Source: Sphagnum magellanicum (Eukaryota > Streptophyta > Sphagnopsida > Sphagnales > Sphagnaceae). Taken from it: 64,000 bases of DNA. Below are positions 1 through 12,467 of this stretch, piece after piece. The translations under genes were made by a program, and so were the position numbers. Below the pieces are notes generated by a model. That model worked only from the letters and a program-made list of their open reading frames with translations, had not been told where the DNA came from and searched no databases. Location: positions 13,690,026 through 13,754,025 of the forward strand of contig CM038924.1 of NCBI GenBank assembly GCA_021904315.1, in the 5' to 3' direction. Every line of letters starts with the position of its first letter. Position 1 is the stretch's first letter.

Positions 1-303
1 ATTCGAACGTTGGGAAGAGGTCGATTCCCGACTTTTAGTGGTCGGGAGTCAAACTGCCAGTTTGACTCCCGGCCCTTCTTTTGCCCATAACTTGGGCTGC
101 AGATGTCCGAATGACCAATGTGAGGCCATTTTCGATATCTACGCTTCAAGACCTTTCCAATCACACCAAGAACACCTCAATGCGAGGTGTTATGGGCCTT
201 GCTATTGAGCTCTGAACATTCGGGAGTCTCGGAGGATTCCAAGTCCCCAACTTTGGAAGTGTTGGGCTTCACCCCCACACTTGGCCAAAGTGGGGTTGCG
301 ACA
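1..303 (-). mobile_element. LTR fragment, minus orientation, cut by the window edge
   Basis: The reverse complement matches the first ~300 bases of the LTRs at 49153 and 55265: the same start (TGTCGCAACCCC), the same 'cccaacactt' block and the same inverted motif around the sequence tttgactccc. The outer TG end lies at 303. The bases just beyond it read, on the minus strand, aggagaaagag, which resembles a polypurine tract, so this could be the 3' LTR of a minus-strand element whose interior lay to the right. No coding interior survives there. The left part is outside the window. Confidence 0.8.
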
Positions 304-1290
304 CTCTTTCTCCTAGTCTAAATTCTTCTTGTTCCTAGTTAGCAGTTCCTTGTGTTCTTGGGCTACAACTCTTATTGCTCTTGGCCAAAGCTCCTTTTGC
401 TCCTAGTTTGCAACTCTTCTTGTTGTTGGTCTATAGCTCCTCTTGGTCCTAGTTAAAGCTCCTTTTGCTCTTGGTCGGTAGCTCTTCTTGTTCCTAGTCA
501 GCAATTCCTCTTACTTTTGGTTGGTAACTCTTCTTGCTTCTAGTCTCTGGCTCTTCTTGGTCATTATCTAACTCTTCTTGCTCTTGGTCTGTAGTTTTTC
601 GTAATCATGGTCAAAACTCCTTTTGCTCCTAATTCGCAACTCTTATTGTTGTTGGTCTATAATTGCTTTTAGTTTTGGTTAGAACTCTTTTTGGTCCTGG
701 TTGGCATCTCCTCTTACTCCTAATTGGTAGCCCTTCTTGTTCCAAGTTGGTAAATCGTCTTGTTATTGGGTTGTAACTCCTCTTGCTCCTAGTTTCTAAC
801 TCTTCTTGGTCATGGTCTAGCTCCTCTTACTCTTGTTCTATAATTCTTTTTGTTCTTGGTTGGTAGTTCCTCTTCTTCTTGGTGGTAGCTCTTCTTGTTC
901 CTAGTTCGCAGCTCCTTTTGCTCCTCTTCTACAACTTTTCTTGGTCCCGGTTAGAACTCCTCTTAGTCCTAGTTGCTAGCTCCTCTTGGTCTTGGTTTCT
1001 AGCTCTTCTTGGTCTTGGTTTAATTCCTTTTATTCCTAGTCAAAGCTCCTCTTACTCTTGGTCTATAGTTTTTCTTACACCTAGTTCAACTCCTCTTGCT
1101 CATGGTTCACAACTCCTTTTGTTCCTGGTTGTAGTTCATGTTGCTCCTAATCGTGTTAACTTTTCTTGTTCATGGTCTATAGCTCTTTTTGCTCCTAGTC
1201 GTAGCTCCTTTTGTTCCTTGTCGTCGGCTCCTTTAGTTCTTGGTCATGTAACCCTTCTAAGTTCTTGTTCCTTGGAGCTTTGGCTCCCCA
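304..1290. repeat. Degenerate pyrimidine-rich tandem tract
   Basis: About 1 kb of imperfect repeats built from a short phrase of the form 'ctcttcttg-ctcctagt-ygtagctc', with many variants of roughly 25-35 bases. The strand bias is strong: C and T dominate the plus strand. The 179-residue open frame across it (879-1418) is Leu/Ser-rich only because of the repeat and is not a gene. It abuts the LTR fragment at 303. Confidence 0.75.
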
Positions 1291-1960
1291 CTCCCTTGCC
1301 CCTTTTGATATATTTAAACAATTGTAGCACTTGGCCATGCAATGTTCATAGATGCATGGGTCGTTACTACATTTCTTGGTTGATTTGCTATTATATTGGC
1401 TATTGCAACAATTGGTGATGAAGTTAGTGTTACATTGGTTGTTGTAACACTCATTACTCCACTCGACATTGAATCATTTTGTTACATTTTTTATTTTGCT
1501 ATTACTTTTTCTTGTTGTTGACTAATACTTGTGATCCCTAAATTAAGTGTTGTTTCACTTGTGTGCATGCTTGTGGTGATAGCTACCTAGATGTTTTGAT
1601 GCAGTCAACCTCGAGTTGATTTTATTGTTGTAGGGGACCATTATGCATCAAAGGTGATTTTGGCCTCCCTCGTAACCTTTCACAAGGTTGCCCACTCTGC
1701 TGGGGTTATGGTACTAGTTATAGGGGACCATTGTGCATCAAAGGTGGCTTTAGCTTACCTTTTAACATCTCGTAGGGCTACTTGTTCTTCCAAGGTTGGG
1801 GTATTAGTTGCCTTCTTCAACCTACCGTTTTTTTTTTTGCTTCTTTAGCTTCATTAACAGCTACCTTGTCCATGGTTTTTTCTTTCAAGATAACATGATA
1901 TTCCTTAGAAGTGACAACATGTGATTGAAAGTAGTTTACTAACAATTCTTTACCTTTGGT
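1291..1960. other. Non-coding stretch with a short direct duplication
   Basis: No gene is recognised. A phrase beginning 'ggggaccat-atgcatcaaagg' occurs twice about 90 bases apart (near 1633 and 1723), so a small tandem duplication is present. The rest is AT-rich sequence between the pyrimidine tract and the transposase relic. Confidence 0.5.
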
Positions 1961-3206
1961 TTATTTTGTAGGTAAATGTGGCAACGATAGTAGATTGTGA
2001 ATCTTCAATGACTTTTGTGTTAAGCTAAGTAACTCCTGATCCTCTTGATGTTCAAGTTCATGAAACTCAACTTCCTCCCAGTTGACTGCCATGTCTTCCC
2101 TTTTGGTATTCGATATGTTTATCTCTTTTACCCTATCATCAACTTCCGCAAGGTTGCATGGCATGTCCACATAGTTGCATTATTCTACTTTAGGTCTACT
2201 GCTAACATTACATTTTTCAATCCTAATTTGTACTCTTGTCGTGTGTATACAAAGGTCTGTGGCAACAAACTATTCAATTCTTAATTCATCTCCTTCAAGT
2301 TGTTCATTTGATTCCTCTTTTTCCCCTTCATGTTCATTTGCCACCATTGTGAAAATGTTGGAAAGTTCAGTCTTGTTGTCCATTGCCCTAGGGTTTAGAG
2401 GGTATATGCTTGTAACCTTAAATCCAAACCTAATGTTTTGTTCCGTGATTGATTTGTCCAAGGCCTGGTCAACCCACCCAATTAAAGGTTATTTTATCAA
2501 GCTCCATGTAATTGCTCTTAGACATTGCAACATATTTTTCCTTCCTAAAGGTTGTTTTAAAAGGCTTAAAGCAAGAAACATCGAAAGGTTGTAGGGCATG
2601 ACAGGTGTGAGTGGGCAGAGTGACCATGTTTAATCCAAATTCATGTGCTTGCTCTATGGCCCCCAAAGTAACATGACTACTGTGCCCATCTTGAATTAAC
2701 AAGTGCCTATTGGTAAATGAAATTCCTCTTGGGATGGACCTTTTAGAAAAAAACAAAAACTCTTTGAAAAGAAATGAAATCATCCAAGTTTTTTTTTGGA
2801 TTGCCATGTAGGTTCGAGGTTTGCAAAATTGAATGTAATCATTTTACAACCATTCACCTTTGAAAATGTAAAACCTTAGTAGTATGTCCCCTGTTACATT
2901 CACTACACAATTTATAATTAACCATTCCCAAAACTTAGGAATGATGTCATAAATTGTGTTTGTCCCTCTTTTAGCCAAAACCTTAGCTCCCAATTGTCAA
3001 CATGCTTGAACACCTATTTCATCTAAGTTCCATATATGGTCTAGGCTATATTTGTGTTGGTCATACAATGTTTGCAGGTTGCTATAAAATGCATTACATG
3101 CACTAGTAGTTAAGCCATGTGCTTTGTTGACATCAAGTCCTTTTGGAGTTTGTATGACAACTTCCGAGTGCCGATAAAGCATATGGGATAAATGTTTTTG
3201 CTCCAA
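1961..3206 (-). pseudogene. pogo/Tc1-like (DDE_1 type) transposase relic
   Basis: Read on the minus strand, several frame-broken pieces line up in the order expected for a pogo/jerky-like DDE transposase. First comes a piece with WNLDEIGVQ (first catalytic Asp, near 3010). Next is a block reading GAKVLAKRGTNTIYD (near 2980). Then comes LLIQDGHSSH (second Asp, ~2680) followed by LQPFDVSCFKPF (third Asp, ~2600). Last is a C-terminal piece with SIYPLNPRAMDNK (~2400). The frame shifts near 2465 and a stop follows IGVQAC, so no intact protein can be made. Such enzymes cut and paste DNA transposons. No terminal inverted repeats were located. Confidence 0.8.
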
Positions 3207-3464
3207 ATAGTTTACAACTAAACATTTTTAATTGCAAATTATTTACATCTAAAAAGGTTTATTCCATGTTGTTATCTTCATTTTATTTTTTGTAAATTAT
3301 GTAACTAAGTAAATAAGTGTCTAACTAACTAGATAAATAGCTAAATAATTAACCATAAAAAATATTACTTTATTAATAAAATTGTTAAATAATTAACTAA
3401 TAACTACATTAAAAACTAACAAATTCATTAATAAACTATCCAACTACATAATTATTTATAAAAA

Positions 3465-4199
3465 TCATCGTCAATAAATTTTGATTCCATATTAAGATAG
3501 TTAACAAATTAATTATATTACTAGTTTATTAATAAATATGACTAAATTTAGTAGCTATATAACCAATAATATTTTTAAATTCTAATTATATGTTAACTAT
3601 AATGATTTTTCAACCAATTTAATTAACTAACAAATAACTTATATTGAAATAAATAGCTAATTAATAAGAACTAATTAGTTAATATTTCATAACCAAATAA
3701 AGTAATATAATAACTGAAATATTCAGCAATTATTAACTATTAACTATCAATTTTAAATATTAAGTAATAATTATTATAAATCTAATAATATAATTAAAAC
3801 CTAGCCTAGGCTAATTATTTTACTATAATTGTTCCCATTATATATATATTTTATAGTTAATAAATAATATAAATATAAATATTTGACAATAACAATGACA
3901 TTAATTCAGTTATTATTGTGGTTAGTTGGTAGCCAAGGTCAGTTAATTTATTTTTATTATTCATATTATTACTTCATTCATTATAGTTATGTATGAACTA
4001 TTATAATAAATATTTTATATTTATAATAAACATACAATTATAATAATTTATTAGACTTTTTGCTATTTATTACAGTGATTATTATAAAATAATTACATAA
4101 TAAAATTGAATATAAAAACTTTATTTTATTAATTGATAATAATCATTGAATAATTAATAATTATAAATTTTGAAATAAAATTATCTATGAATATTTTTT
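3465..4199. repeat. AT-rich dispersed repeat, copy 1
   Basis: About 735 bases of very AT-rich DNA nearly identical to 44457-45181 in direct orientation, starting at tcatcgtcaataaattttg and ending near atctatgaatattttt. It has no coding capacity. At its right end this copy is joined within ~10 bases to the 3.46-kb repeat starting at 4209, while the other copy continues with different AT-rich sequence. The join is therefore a junction between two elements. Confidence 0.85.
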
Positions 4200-4208
4200 A
4201 ATTCTAAC

Positions 4209-7200
4209 TTTGACAGCTAATGAATTTATTGTTAATGATTTAGATATTAATGATTTAATTATTAGTGAATTTGATTAACTATTGGTGAAATCAATTATCT
4301 ATTAATGAATTTTGTGAATGTTATGGAACGTTATGTCGCCACCAACAGTACAAGTACTTTTTGTACCTCTCAGTGTAGATATGATCTATTATATTTGTTC
4401 TTACATTAGGTCTTGGTGCTGCTATTGGTGTAAGTTCATGGTGCAAAAAAATAGACTTTGGATTTGCCAACTCTATGTTTATTGTTGATTTTAGACCTAG
4501 ACATGACCTTGTTTTTATTGTGGCCTCGATTTTGACATTAGAACCCAAAACCCTAATTTAAAACTCCCAAGCTCTTTTGTATTGTAACCTTCTACTTCAA
4601 ATCCATGCTCATTTGCTAACTCTACTTTAACATTTGAATCTAAAAGTTTGATTTTTTTTGTTACCTCGACTTTGACATCTAAACCCTTAAACCCTATTAT
4701 AAAACCCTTAGCCTTTGCTGTCCTATAGCCCCTTACTTCAAGTCCTTTTTCATCGAACAACTCTACCTTGACATTTGAAACTATCGGTTGTATGATTACA
4801 ACTTATTTTGCTTCTGAACTAAAGTTTATTCATGTTAATATTTCAGGCCTTTCCTTCACATTTAGATGAGTACAAATTGAATTAGATCTTAAACATGTTG
4901 CATTAAAAATAATCAACTCTAGGAATGCTTGTAACTCCTCCTCTGAAATTGGCAGAGAGGACATAGTTAGAGCTACAATTTAAACCTCAAATGGGAGGGA
5001 ATGTGTGATGTTGCTCATGTAATTTGTGCCTTGTTGATTTTTGGGCGGGAAATACAAAGTGGACAGCTTGGGGGTAATTCCCTCTTTGCTAATCATTGGG
5101 GGGCTAATAAATGATGTCAAGCTTCTTCAAAACCTGGGCCTTTGCTTGTTGTTTGATCATTTTAAGATAGTCAGTTTTTTTTTATGTTATTGCTTTAAAT
5201 GCACACCTCAAATGATAAACCAGACATGCGTTTGTGTTCAATTGAACTCTGAAACGCCCACAAGCAGATGCTTCTTGCTACTGGCTACAGGCTACACTAA
5301 ATGGCTTGTAATTTTAGACCTAGTGAAACCTTAAAACATAACCCTCAGAATCCCCCACCGTTTTTTTTTCTTTTGCACTTGACACCCACCCCTAGCACCA
5401 CTCAAAAAAAAGGCACTTGGCAAACTTCTCCTCTTCTATTACTACACCACTCAAAAAAAAGTTCCGGACCCAAATATTTCTTGGCGAGCGTCCGATCATG
5501 GGTCTTCAAATGTCTGTCAAAAATTGCGCGCTGTGCACCCACTGGCCGCACGGACACCGGCATGTGCACAGTTGGGGCCCTCTCTATCCTAACTAAACTT
5601 GGATGTGAGGATGATTTTTGCAGGGTCACATACTCAGCAGCACGAGGATGCTCTAACCTCCGATGTTACAAGTACCAGGAGGCACAGTAACATGCCAAGT
5701 GTCTTGTGGTCTGTTAGATACCCTGCACCCAAAACATGGGTTCTGCCTGCCCAGTGCTCTTCTAGAAAAGGCTTGTGGCAGTTATTAGTTTGGTTAAGTC
5801 CTCGTGTCAACCACACTGCAACCTGACCTGGTGTGAAGGCAGATGGCAGTTTGCCGCGGCTGTTTGTCAGCAACGAGTAGTTTATCCAAAGCTCACCAAC
5901 GCAAGGTTTTGGCATAAACTACTTGTAATTTCAGCATGTCCCACAATTTGAAAGAAGTTTCTCCAAATTAGCAATGCCATCAAATGCCAATTCTAAGTCT
6001 CAGTTGAAGTTGGGTTCTTCGATACAGGTCTCATTATTTGGACTAGAAATGTAAAATATGAATTAGGGGGGGAGCAATTTCAAACAATTTTTGTACACTA
6101 GGCTTCTCCTCTAAGGCCATTATGGTATGGTATATATGATTGAAAGATATGTAATGGGTATCAACACAATGATATTAACATATGTCTTTTGGACTTTCAT
6201 ACCATTAGTAGGTATATATAATAACTATGGTATCAATAATGCCCCTATTGATAATGTGATTTTGACATAATCATAACTAATCAAATCTTTCACTTCAGTG
6301 TTGAAAATATTTAAGTATGTATACCAAAAGGAGGATTAAAGATTGATATCAAGGGAAAAAGGAAGAGGAATGCCTGATATCAAATATTAGTTTGGTATAA
6401 ATTTTGTAAATATCAGACTGGTATGGAATTCACCCAAAAATTTGGAGTTTGATACTTGGGGTATAATGGTATGGGGGGGAGTATCTGGACATTTGATATC
6501 AGGCTGGTGTGGTACTTGATGCCATTGTTGATACCATTATTGATATCAGGGGTTTGACATATATATGAACTCAACACTGGTTGCTAACAGTGTTGGCAGG
6601 TTCTTATTTTTCAAAGAGAACCTTTGGTCCCAGTATCAACTTATTTTTTAATTTGAAAGAACCCCGAGTTCCAGCTCAAGGATTTTTTTTTGAATTTGAT
6701 AAAACCTCCGACCTGGTTTCCGGACTTGGTTCTTCACATTTCAAGACCCCTTAGTTCAGGTTATTTAAGAGAAATTCTAAGCTGGGTCTTGTTCCTAACC
6801 AGATCCGGTTTTACCTACCTAGGCACAACACAAAACTAATTTCTTTTTCTAGTTATTAGCACCGTACCACCAATAAAATGTGACCATCTATGTCAACTAA
6901 TGCCTAAAACCCAAATTTTCTTGAAAATTTTGCATATTTGAGACTTGATCCAAAAGTAATAACTACATGCCTAATACCATCCACGCCCCACCCCAAATTA
7001 TAATTCAAAAATTTCATTGTTATTATTCAACACCCTAGTTTTTTTTCCTCAAATTACCAACATGTTTAATCCCAACAGGAAAAGCCAATTTTTTTTTTTT
7101 GAATTTTTCTTTTAATTTTAAAATTTTAGAACCGAAACTTGGATAAAAACAATGTCTTGGGCATGTCCAATTCTAGCTGGAGGTCCTTGGTTCCTAGTTC

Positions 7201-7666
7201 CAATTTTGGCCAATTCCCAGTTCCAGTTCTGAAATTGTTTTTTCAAATTTTAGAACTGGCAATCCGTGTGGACCAACCAAAGCTGGAACCGGCCAAACTA
7301 GTTACTACAAGTGTAGAATGGTTATTTGATTTTGTTAATAACCCTGATCCTTGTTTTGTTAAAAAATCCTTAATCAAAGGACCTCTGATTTGGATTGTTT
7401 TAATATTTTTAGAGTTGTAAAGTTTAGGGTTTAAGTTTAGACAAAAGGTCAAAATTGGTTCTATGGTTAAGAACACCAACTATTTTCAAATGTTAAGACC
7501 TAACTTTGAGTTTAGTGTAAGTGGTTCTCTTTATTCGATTGCCAAAAAAATATTAGACCTATGTAACACAAGGACACCTATGTCTACGCTTAGTGTTAGT
7601 TTTTGCCTAACATTGCTACCAACAAGAAGTAAGAAAAATTGCAACTTTTTTTTGTTTACATTAACT
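4209..7666. repeat. 3.46-kb dispersed element, copy 1
   Basis: This stretch is repeated in direct orientation at 15632-19109. Shared landmarks in order are tttgacagctaatgaattt at the start, a GC-richer block (5460-5900 here, 16890-17340 there), a region rich in 'gatatcaggctggt' phrases, a region rich in 'ccagttccagt' phrases, and an end near tttgtttacattaact. Small indels distinguish the copies. No transposase, integrase or reverse transcriptase is visible in any frame; open frames inside it are short and shared only as parts of the repeat. It is probably a non-autonomous transposable element or a segmental copy. Clear terminal inverted repeats or target duplications were not found. Confidence 0.85.
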
Positions 7667-7679
7667 ATGAGTTAGTTGG

Positions 7680-7860
7680 GAATTAACTGCCATTCAACTA
7701 AAACTTAACTGAGAATTAACTCAAACTTAACTAAGATTTAACTGGGAGTTAATTTGAACTTAACTAAAACTGACTAGGAGTTAATTTGGATTTAAGAAAA
7801 TTTAATTGGGAGTTAACTCAAACTTAGTTGAGAGTTTACTAGGAGTTACGAATGAACACT
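7680..7860. repeat. Short degenerate tandem tract (TTAACT-rich)
   Basis: Reiterated phrases such as 'aacttaact', 'gagttaact' and 'gggagttaatt' occur every ~20-30 bases. This is a low-complexity tandem tract just right of the 3.46-kb repeat; no function is evident. Confidence 0.6.
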
Positions 7861-7943
7861 ATGGATGAATTTCCATCCATTAGAAGATGGTGTTTAATTT
7901 TTGCATTTGTCACAGATTCCACAAAACCAAAATACACACATTT

Positions 7944-8083
7944 CACTAGAAGAAAAACCCCATTTTTTGACTTGTCTTAAGCGATTAAAAATGTCTTTTG
8001 CAACTATTTTTGATCAAAAATAGTTGCAAAAGACACTTTTAATCACCTAAGACAAGTCCAAAAATGGGGTTTTTCTACTAGTG
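7944..8083. mobile_element. CACTA-type palindromic MITE, 140 bp
   Basis: The element begins CACTAGAAGAAAAACCCC and ends with the near-perfect reverse complement (ggggtttttctactagtg). The two ~70-base arms pair over almost their whole length around a central gatc, with only a few mismatches and small indels. It is flanked on both sides by ttt (7941-7943 and 8084-8086), which fits the 3-bp target duplication of CACTA transposons. It has no coding capacity, so it is a non-autonomous miniature element. Its transcript would fold into a long hairpin. Confidence 0.85.
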
Positions 8084-9943
8084 TTTGTTCAAAATTACAA
8101 TTATCCTTATAAACTTTTTACATAAACACTTGATGGACTTCACATTTGGAATCATAAGTAAGTAAATGCTTGAACCTACTAACAATGGGTGGGATGGAGA
8201 CTTTTAGTTCTACATGTTTAAAATTTCCTTAACTTTTGTTTAAAATTTTTCTTCACCTATAGTTTTTAAATCCCTAGCTATTTACAAGTTATTAATTTTA
8301 ACTTTGTTTACCTTACAAACATTAATTTGCATTTATGTTTGCAACAAAGCATGACATTGTTCTTATATGTCCACTTTCATAATGTATGTCATTTGTTCAA
8401 TGCTTCATGATTAATTTTGCAAATAATCTAAGGTCAAAGCATGGTTGGGGTACCAAAAAAGATTATTGAACTTCTTATCCCCAATGGACCCCTTCATTTA
8501 AATATTTTGTTGTAACTTAATTCATATTGAAAGTTTGATTTTCTTCATGGATAGATACATTATTAAATACTATTCTATGCATAGCATGTCAATTTTGAAC
8601 AAGTTTCAAGATCCTTACTAAATCTTGAAAAGAAATCCAAGATTTTGTCTCTTGAGCGAAAAAATGTTCAAGGCTCATAAAAAAATTTACACAAGTTTTT
8701 TTGGTTTTGAATTTTTACCACAAACACCTTAAGTACTAATGTACATAAAATGTATGAATGTGACAAAATCCAAGTACTTTATTGCAATGTAAAAAAATTC
8801 AAAAAGTGAAAATTCAAAAAAAATTGGGCTAGTGATAGAACATGGCCCACATTGGATAAATTTTATTATTAATTTTTACTTTCATAAGTGAAAAAAATAA
8901 ATATTTTAGATGCCTATATAAAACTTGGAACAAAATTATTTTTTTACAAGAGAAAAAAGGGGAAATTTAAGATAAATCATAAGAAAAATGAAGAAAAAGG
9001 TGAATTTGAAAGTCTTCAGAGTTAGTCTTTATATTTCAAAGGGGATACCCCAATCATGCTTGGACCTTCCACCTTCATCTTAGCCTTTTCAAAAAAAATC
9101 AATGTAGAGGCAACCTACAGGTTTAATGTTACAAATTAGGCCCATGTGATCTAAAATCTCCAAATATTCATAAATAGAAAGAAGATTAGATGTCGGTGTG
9201 GATGCAAGACTAGATGGGGTTGATGGATTGGTACCATTGATCAATTATGGTTTGTCAACATTTTAAGACATTACGCATGGCATGTTTGTCTATTTATTCT
9301 AGGTGTGTTAACATTTCTTCATTTTACAATACAATTTTCTTTGAAACTTCTTCATTTAATGTCCTTATTGTCAATGCCCTAGATGTTTCCTACATCCATT
9401 CTTTCAAGGTTTCCTCCTAGAACACAAAATTTGGAAAGTTGGTTTTGTATCTTTCATACACAACCTTCTCCATTACAAAGGAATCAATTGTATTACTTTG
9501 GTCTTTTCCTTGCTATAGCTAGCAAAATGATGAATGTAAACAACAAACATGGTATTCAATTGAACATACTTGACAATTTGCCAAGTTCATTTCTCTCACA
9601 CTAGCTTTTACCACATGAATATGCAAGAATTTTTCATCACATTGAAAACCTTCCACTCCAACATAATCAAACCCATCCATTCTTGAATTTCACACATAAA
9701 CATCCACACAATTCCACTCTCAAACCTACCACACTATTTATTTATGTGCCTCTATGTCCTAATCTCATCTTTGCCATAATTTCCCTTGAGCTATCAACTA
9801 TCTTTGGGAAATTTTCCTTTTTATCTCTAGCAATTTTCCTCTTTGTGTTTGTTTATGCCATATTCCAAACTCTATCCAAGCCTTTCCAAGCACCATGTGA
9901 TTAAATCTTATCATGAAGGTATTTGGGATCAGTTCAAAAACAC
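8084..9943. other. AT-rich intergenic DNA, no gene seen
   Basis: Short open frames only (e.g. 9383-9604 and 9683-9904), with no recognisable domains and ordinary low-complexity composition. No repeats shared with other parts of the window were noticed here. Confidence 0.5.
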
Positions 9944-10625
9944 CATTAAGGTTGAATAAAATCTCATCAACAAAATCTACATCAATAGGTTTTGCATTTG
10001 TGGTCTAATTTTAGGTGCTAAAACATTAAAGTGGATAAAATGAATGGAGACTATTAGACCAACATGAAAACAGTCATCTAAACTGATGAAGAAAAATAAC
10101 AATAATCTTGCTTCAAATCTGAACAACAAAATCCCCACATGTGATTTAGGTTAAAGTGTTGAAATACAAGGGTTTAAATGGGATGAATAGGAATTAATAT
10201 ATCAACATAAATACAATAACCAAAATTGATTAAGAGAAGCAATAGAAGCCTTGGCTCAAATCTAATCAATAAAATCCACATTTCTTATATCAATTGTAAG
10301 ACTTTAAATAGGATGAACATAAATTATTAAATGCCCATGAGCTTTGAAGACAATCATAAAAGTTTAATTAGTTCAAACTAATCAAATGAAACAACTTTGA
10401 ATAAGATCTTATTAGTAGAATTGACTTCCATGATCTAGGCTCAAATGTTGAAATGTTGGGGTTTACATGGGATGAATGGAATCTACAGGATCAACATCAA
10501 AATGAACAAAACCAACAATAGGGTTGGATCAAATCTTATCATTGGAATCCACAATTGGCATCTAGGATAAGGTTTTGAGGTATTGAAAATGAAAAGAACA
10601 ATCAAAATTGATGAGACAAATGGTA
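9944..10625. repeat. Divergent satellite-like array, ~130-150-base monomers
   Basis: About five diverged copies follow one another. Each contains a 'tcaaatct-atcaa-aaaatccaca' start, a 'gttgaaat' segment, a 'gggtttaaatgggatgaat' segment and a final 'gatcaacat-aaaa' segment. Copies begin near 9944, 10109, 10250, 10405 and 10530. Divergence between copies is high, so this is an old tandem array. Confidence 0.6.
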
Positions 10626-11932
10626 CCCTAGGATAAGATTTGATCCCTGCTATGCTATATGTGCAAAAGATAGGAGAAAAATTAAATGGTGTTACCTACC
10701 ATTCAGGATTGGTAGTGTCAAATTGTAAATGTGTGGTCCTCTCTAGTGGGGTGGTTGCTTTTTGTTCAAATATGGTTTTACCTTGCAATGGATTCTTTGT
10801 GTTTGTGTCAAAAAAAAATTCATGTTCCCTAAAAGGTGCTTAGAACATTAAATTTATTTATTTTCCTAGTTGGTATTCAAAAGGAATAATTTATTACTTT
10901 TGTGTTCAGATATAGGATAGACATGTATCACAAAAAGAAAGATATATATGTAAGGAATGGTTAAGAAATAAATGCCAAAAACTAAAAAAATGTGATGTAT
11001 TGGACCTTCCACAAATAACACACGTAATTTCTCATCACAAATAACACTTCATGCAAGGAGGAGGTAGTAATGTTGAAATAATTCTCAGAACTCTTAATGT
11101 GTTTTGCATCCTAAATAACATCTTTGTGGAGGTTGCAGCGTTGAAATAATTCTCAAAATTGTTAAGGTTTGTGCATCCTAAATAACATCTTTGCATAAAA
11201 ATGAGGGAGAATTAAGTTACATGTGTTAAAAGTTCCAAATTTTGCTCAAAGCTCCTTGAAATGTGCATGCACAATATGTAAACAATAATACCCCAAGGCA
11301 ACTTTTAAAGGCAATTGATTTGAACAATTGGCCAAAAAAACTTTCTTTGCACCTAGACACAAACCTATGAGGCTATTACAACATTGAAATGCTAGTTTGC
11401 TCAGCAACAAGACACACTACATACTCCCCGTTGAGCTCTATCCAATGTTCATTTTATGGTGTTTTTTTCAACCTTTTTGCACTCTACATAGAATTGGATG
11501 TTCTAACATTGTAGTTTTTCAAGTTCTAACATGCAAGAAAAAACCATTACAATATGCTCTATGGAACCCACATGTTCTATTGTACTAAACCAATTTCGAA
11601 CCTATGATCCCTCAATAGAAGAACAAGATCCCAACCAATAGCCTACTTTTGGGCACAAAAAATAGCCATATTATAAATTTATCCTGTAATTAACCTTGCA
11701 ATAATCAAATCTGGCAATAAAACCAGGCGGTTCCATGCTTTGGATAGAGTTCGATGGGGGTTTTTTTAGTGTCTTGCCAAGCTAATGCCTCAAAACAATG
11801 GAATCTTCCCATTCGAAAAACCTCATCGGTCATATAAGCTTTTTTTTTCACTCCTAAACCCAATCCTATTCCAAAACTTTATACATTTGTGTATATTTTC
11901 TACGGTAATACTTTAACCCTTCTCCATATACA
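10626..11932. other. AT-rich intergenic DNA with one small tandem duplication
   Basis: No gene is recognised. Around 11040-11190 a ~75-base unit containing 'gttgaaataattctca' and 'gcatcctaaataacatcttt' is present about twice. The rest shows nothing distinctive. Confidence 0.5.
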
Positions 11933-12400
11933 GACAGGGTTAAAAACGCAAGAAATGTGCCTGAACACCACAAAAGAGAATCTAGAAAATATAAAATTCA
12001 ACATGTTGTACAAAGTCCAAGGATTGACATGAAAACCCTCAACTGCGGAGGGAACTTTTTTGACAATTTTGGTGCGTTCTCCTGAGCCGGATCATGAGGT
12101 TCCCTCCCCATCCGGCCACCAATTGTTTTCTAAGCATGACTAGGACATGGTATGGCTCAGATGTATCCAAACCAATCCAAGGAAGCAAATCATAAATAAC
12201 GTTTGATCCTGAGGGATTGCTTGTGTTCTTGAGGCTAAAATCGCATCATACCGCCCATTACCTTTTCAAAAGAATCAAAAGAGAAATTGCTAAGGAAATT
12301 ACGACAAACGTAAAGTAAAGAGCAGCGGTGCTTTTTGCCTTTCTATTTTCAGGACGCTCCCCGGCCTGAATTTTGCAGTAATTGAACTGTACCTTCCGAA
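11933..12400. repeat. Dispersed repeat R3, copy 1
   Basis: Nearly identical in direct orientation to 60137-60605, from agacagggttaaaaacgcaa through to ctgtaccttccgaa. It carries a 'tgcggagggaac' block and 'gagccggat-atgaggttccc'. There is no coding capacity. At its right end this copy runs into a strong hairpin, while the other copy is joined to repeat R4. Confidence 0.85.
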
Positions 12401-12467
12401 ATGTGGAAGGCCCAGTACAGCCTGTTAGACCGGCTGTACGGGGCCTTCCACATTTCGGAAGGTACAG
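12387..12467. repeat. Long hairpin: 36-base arms, 9-base loop
   Basis: Left arm 12387-12422 and right arm 12432-12467 are reverse complements with a single mismatch; the loop is 12423-12431. The arm begins ctgtaccttccgaaatgtgg. A second pair of complementary segments lies outside it (gtaaagagcagcggt at 12315-12329 and its complement at 12566-12580), so the hairpin sits inside a larger, imperfect palindrome. It could be the centre of a fold-back element or, if transcribed, a small-RNA precursor. No gene is associated. Confidence 0.8.

Noticed and set aside
879..1418. 179-codon open frame on the plus strand
   Set aside because: It runs through the pyrimidine-rich tandem tract; the Leu/Ser-rich translation follows from the repeat and has no domain or codon signal.
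5301..5915. Open frames in the GC-richer part of the 3.46-kb repeat
   Set aside because: They are not preserved in length or frame between the two copies (5301-5915 against 16753-17323) and match no family.
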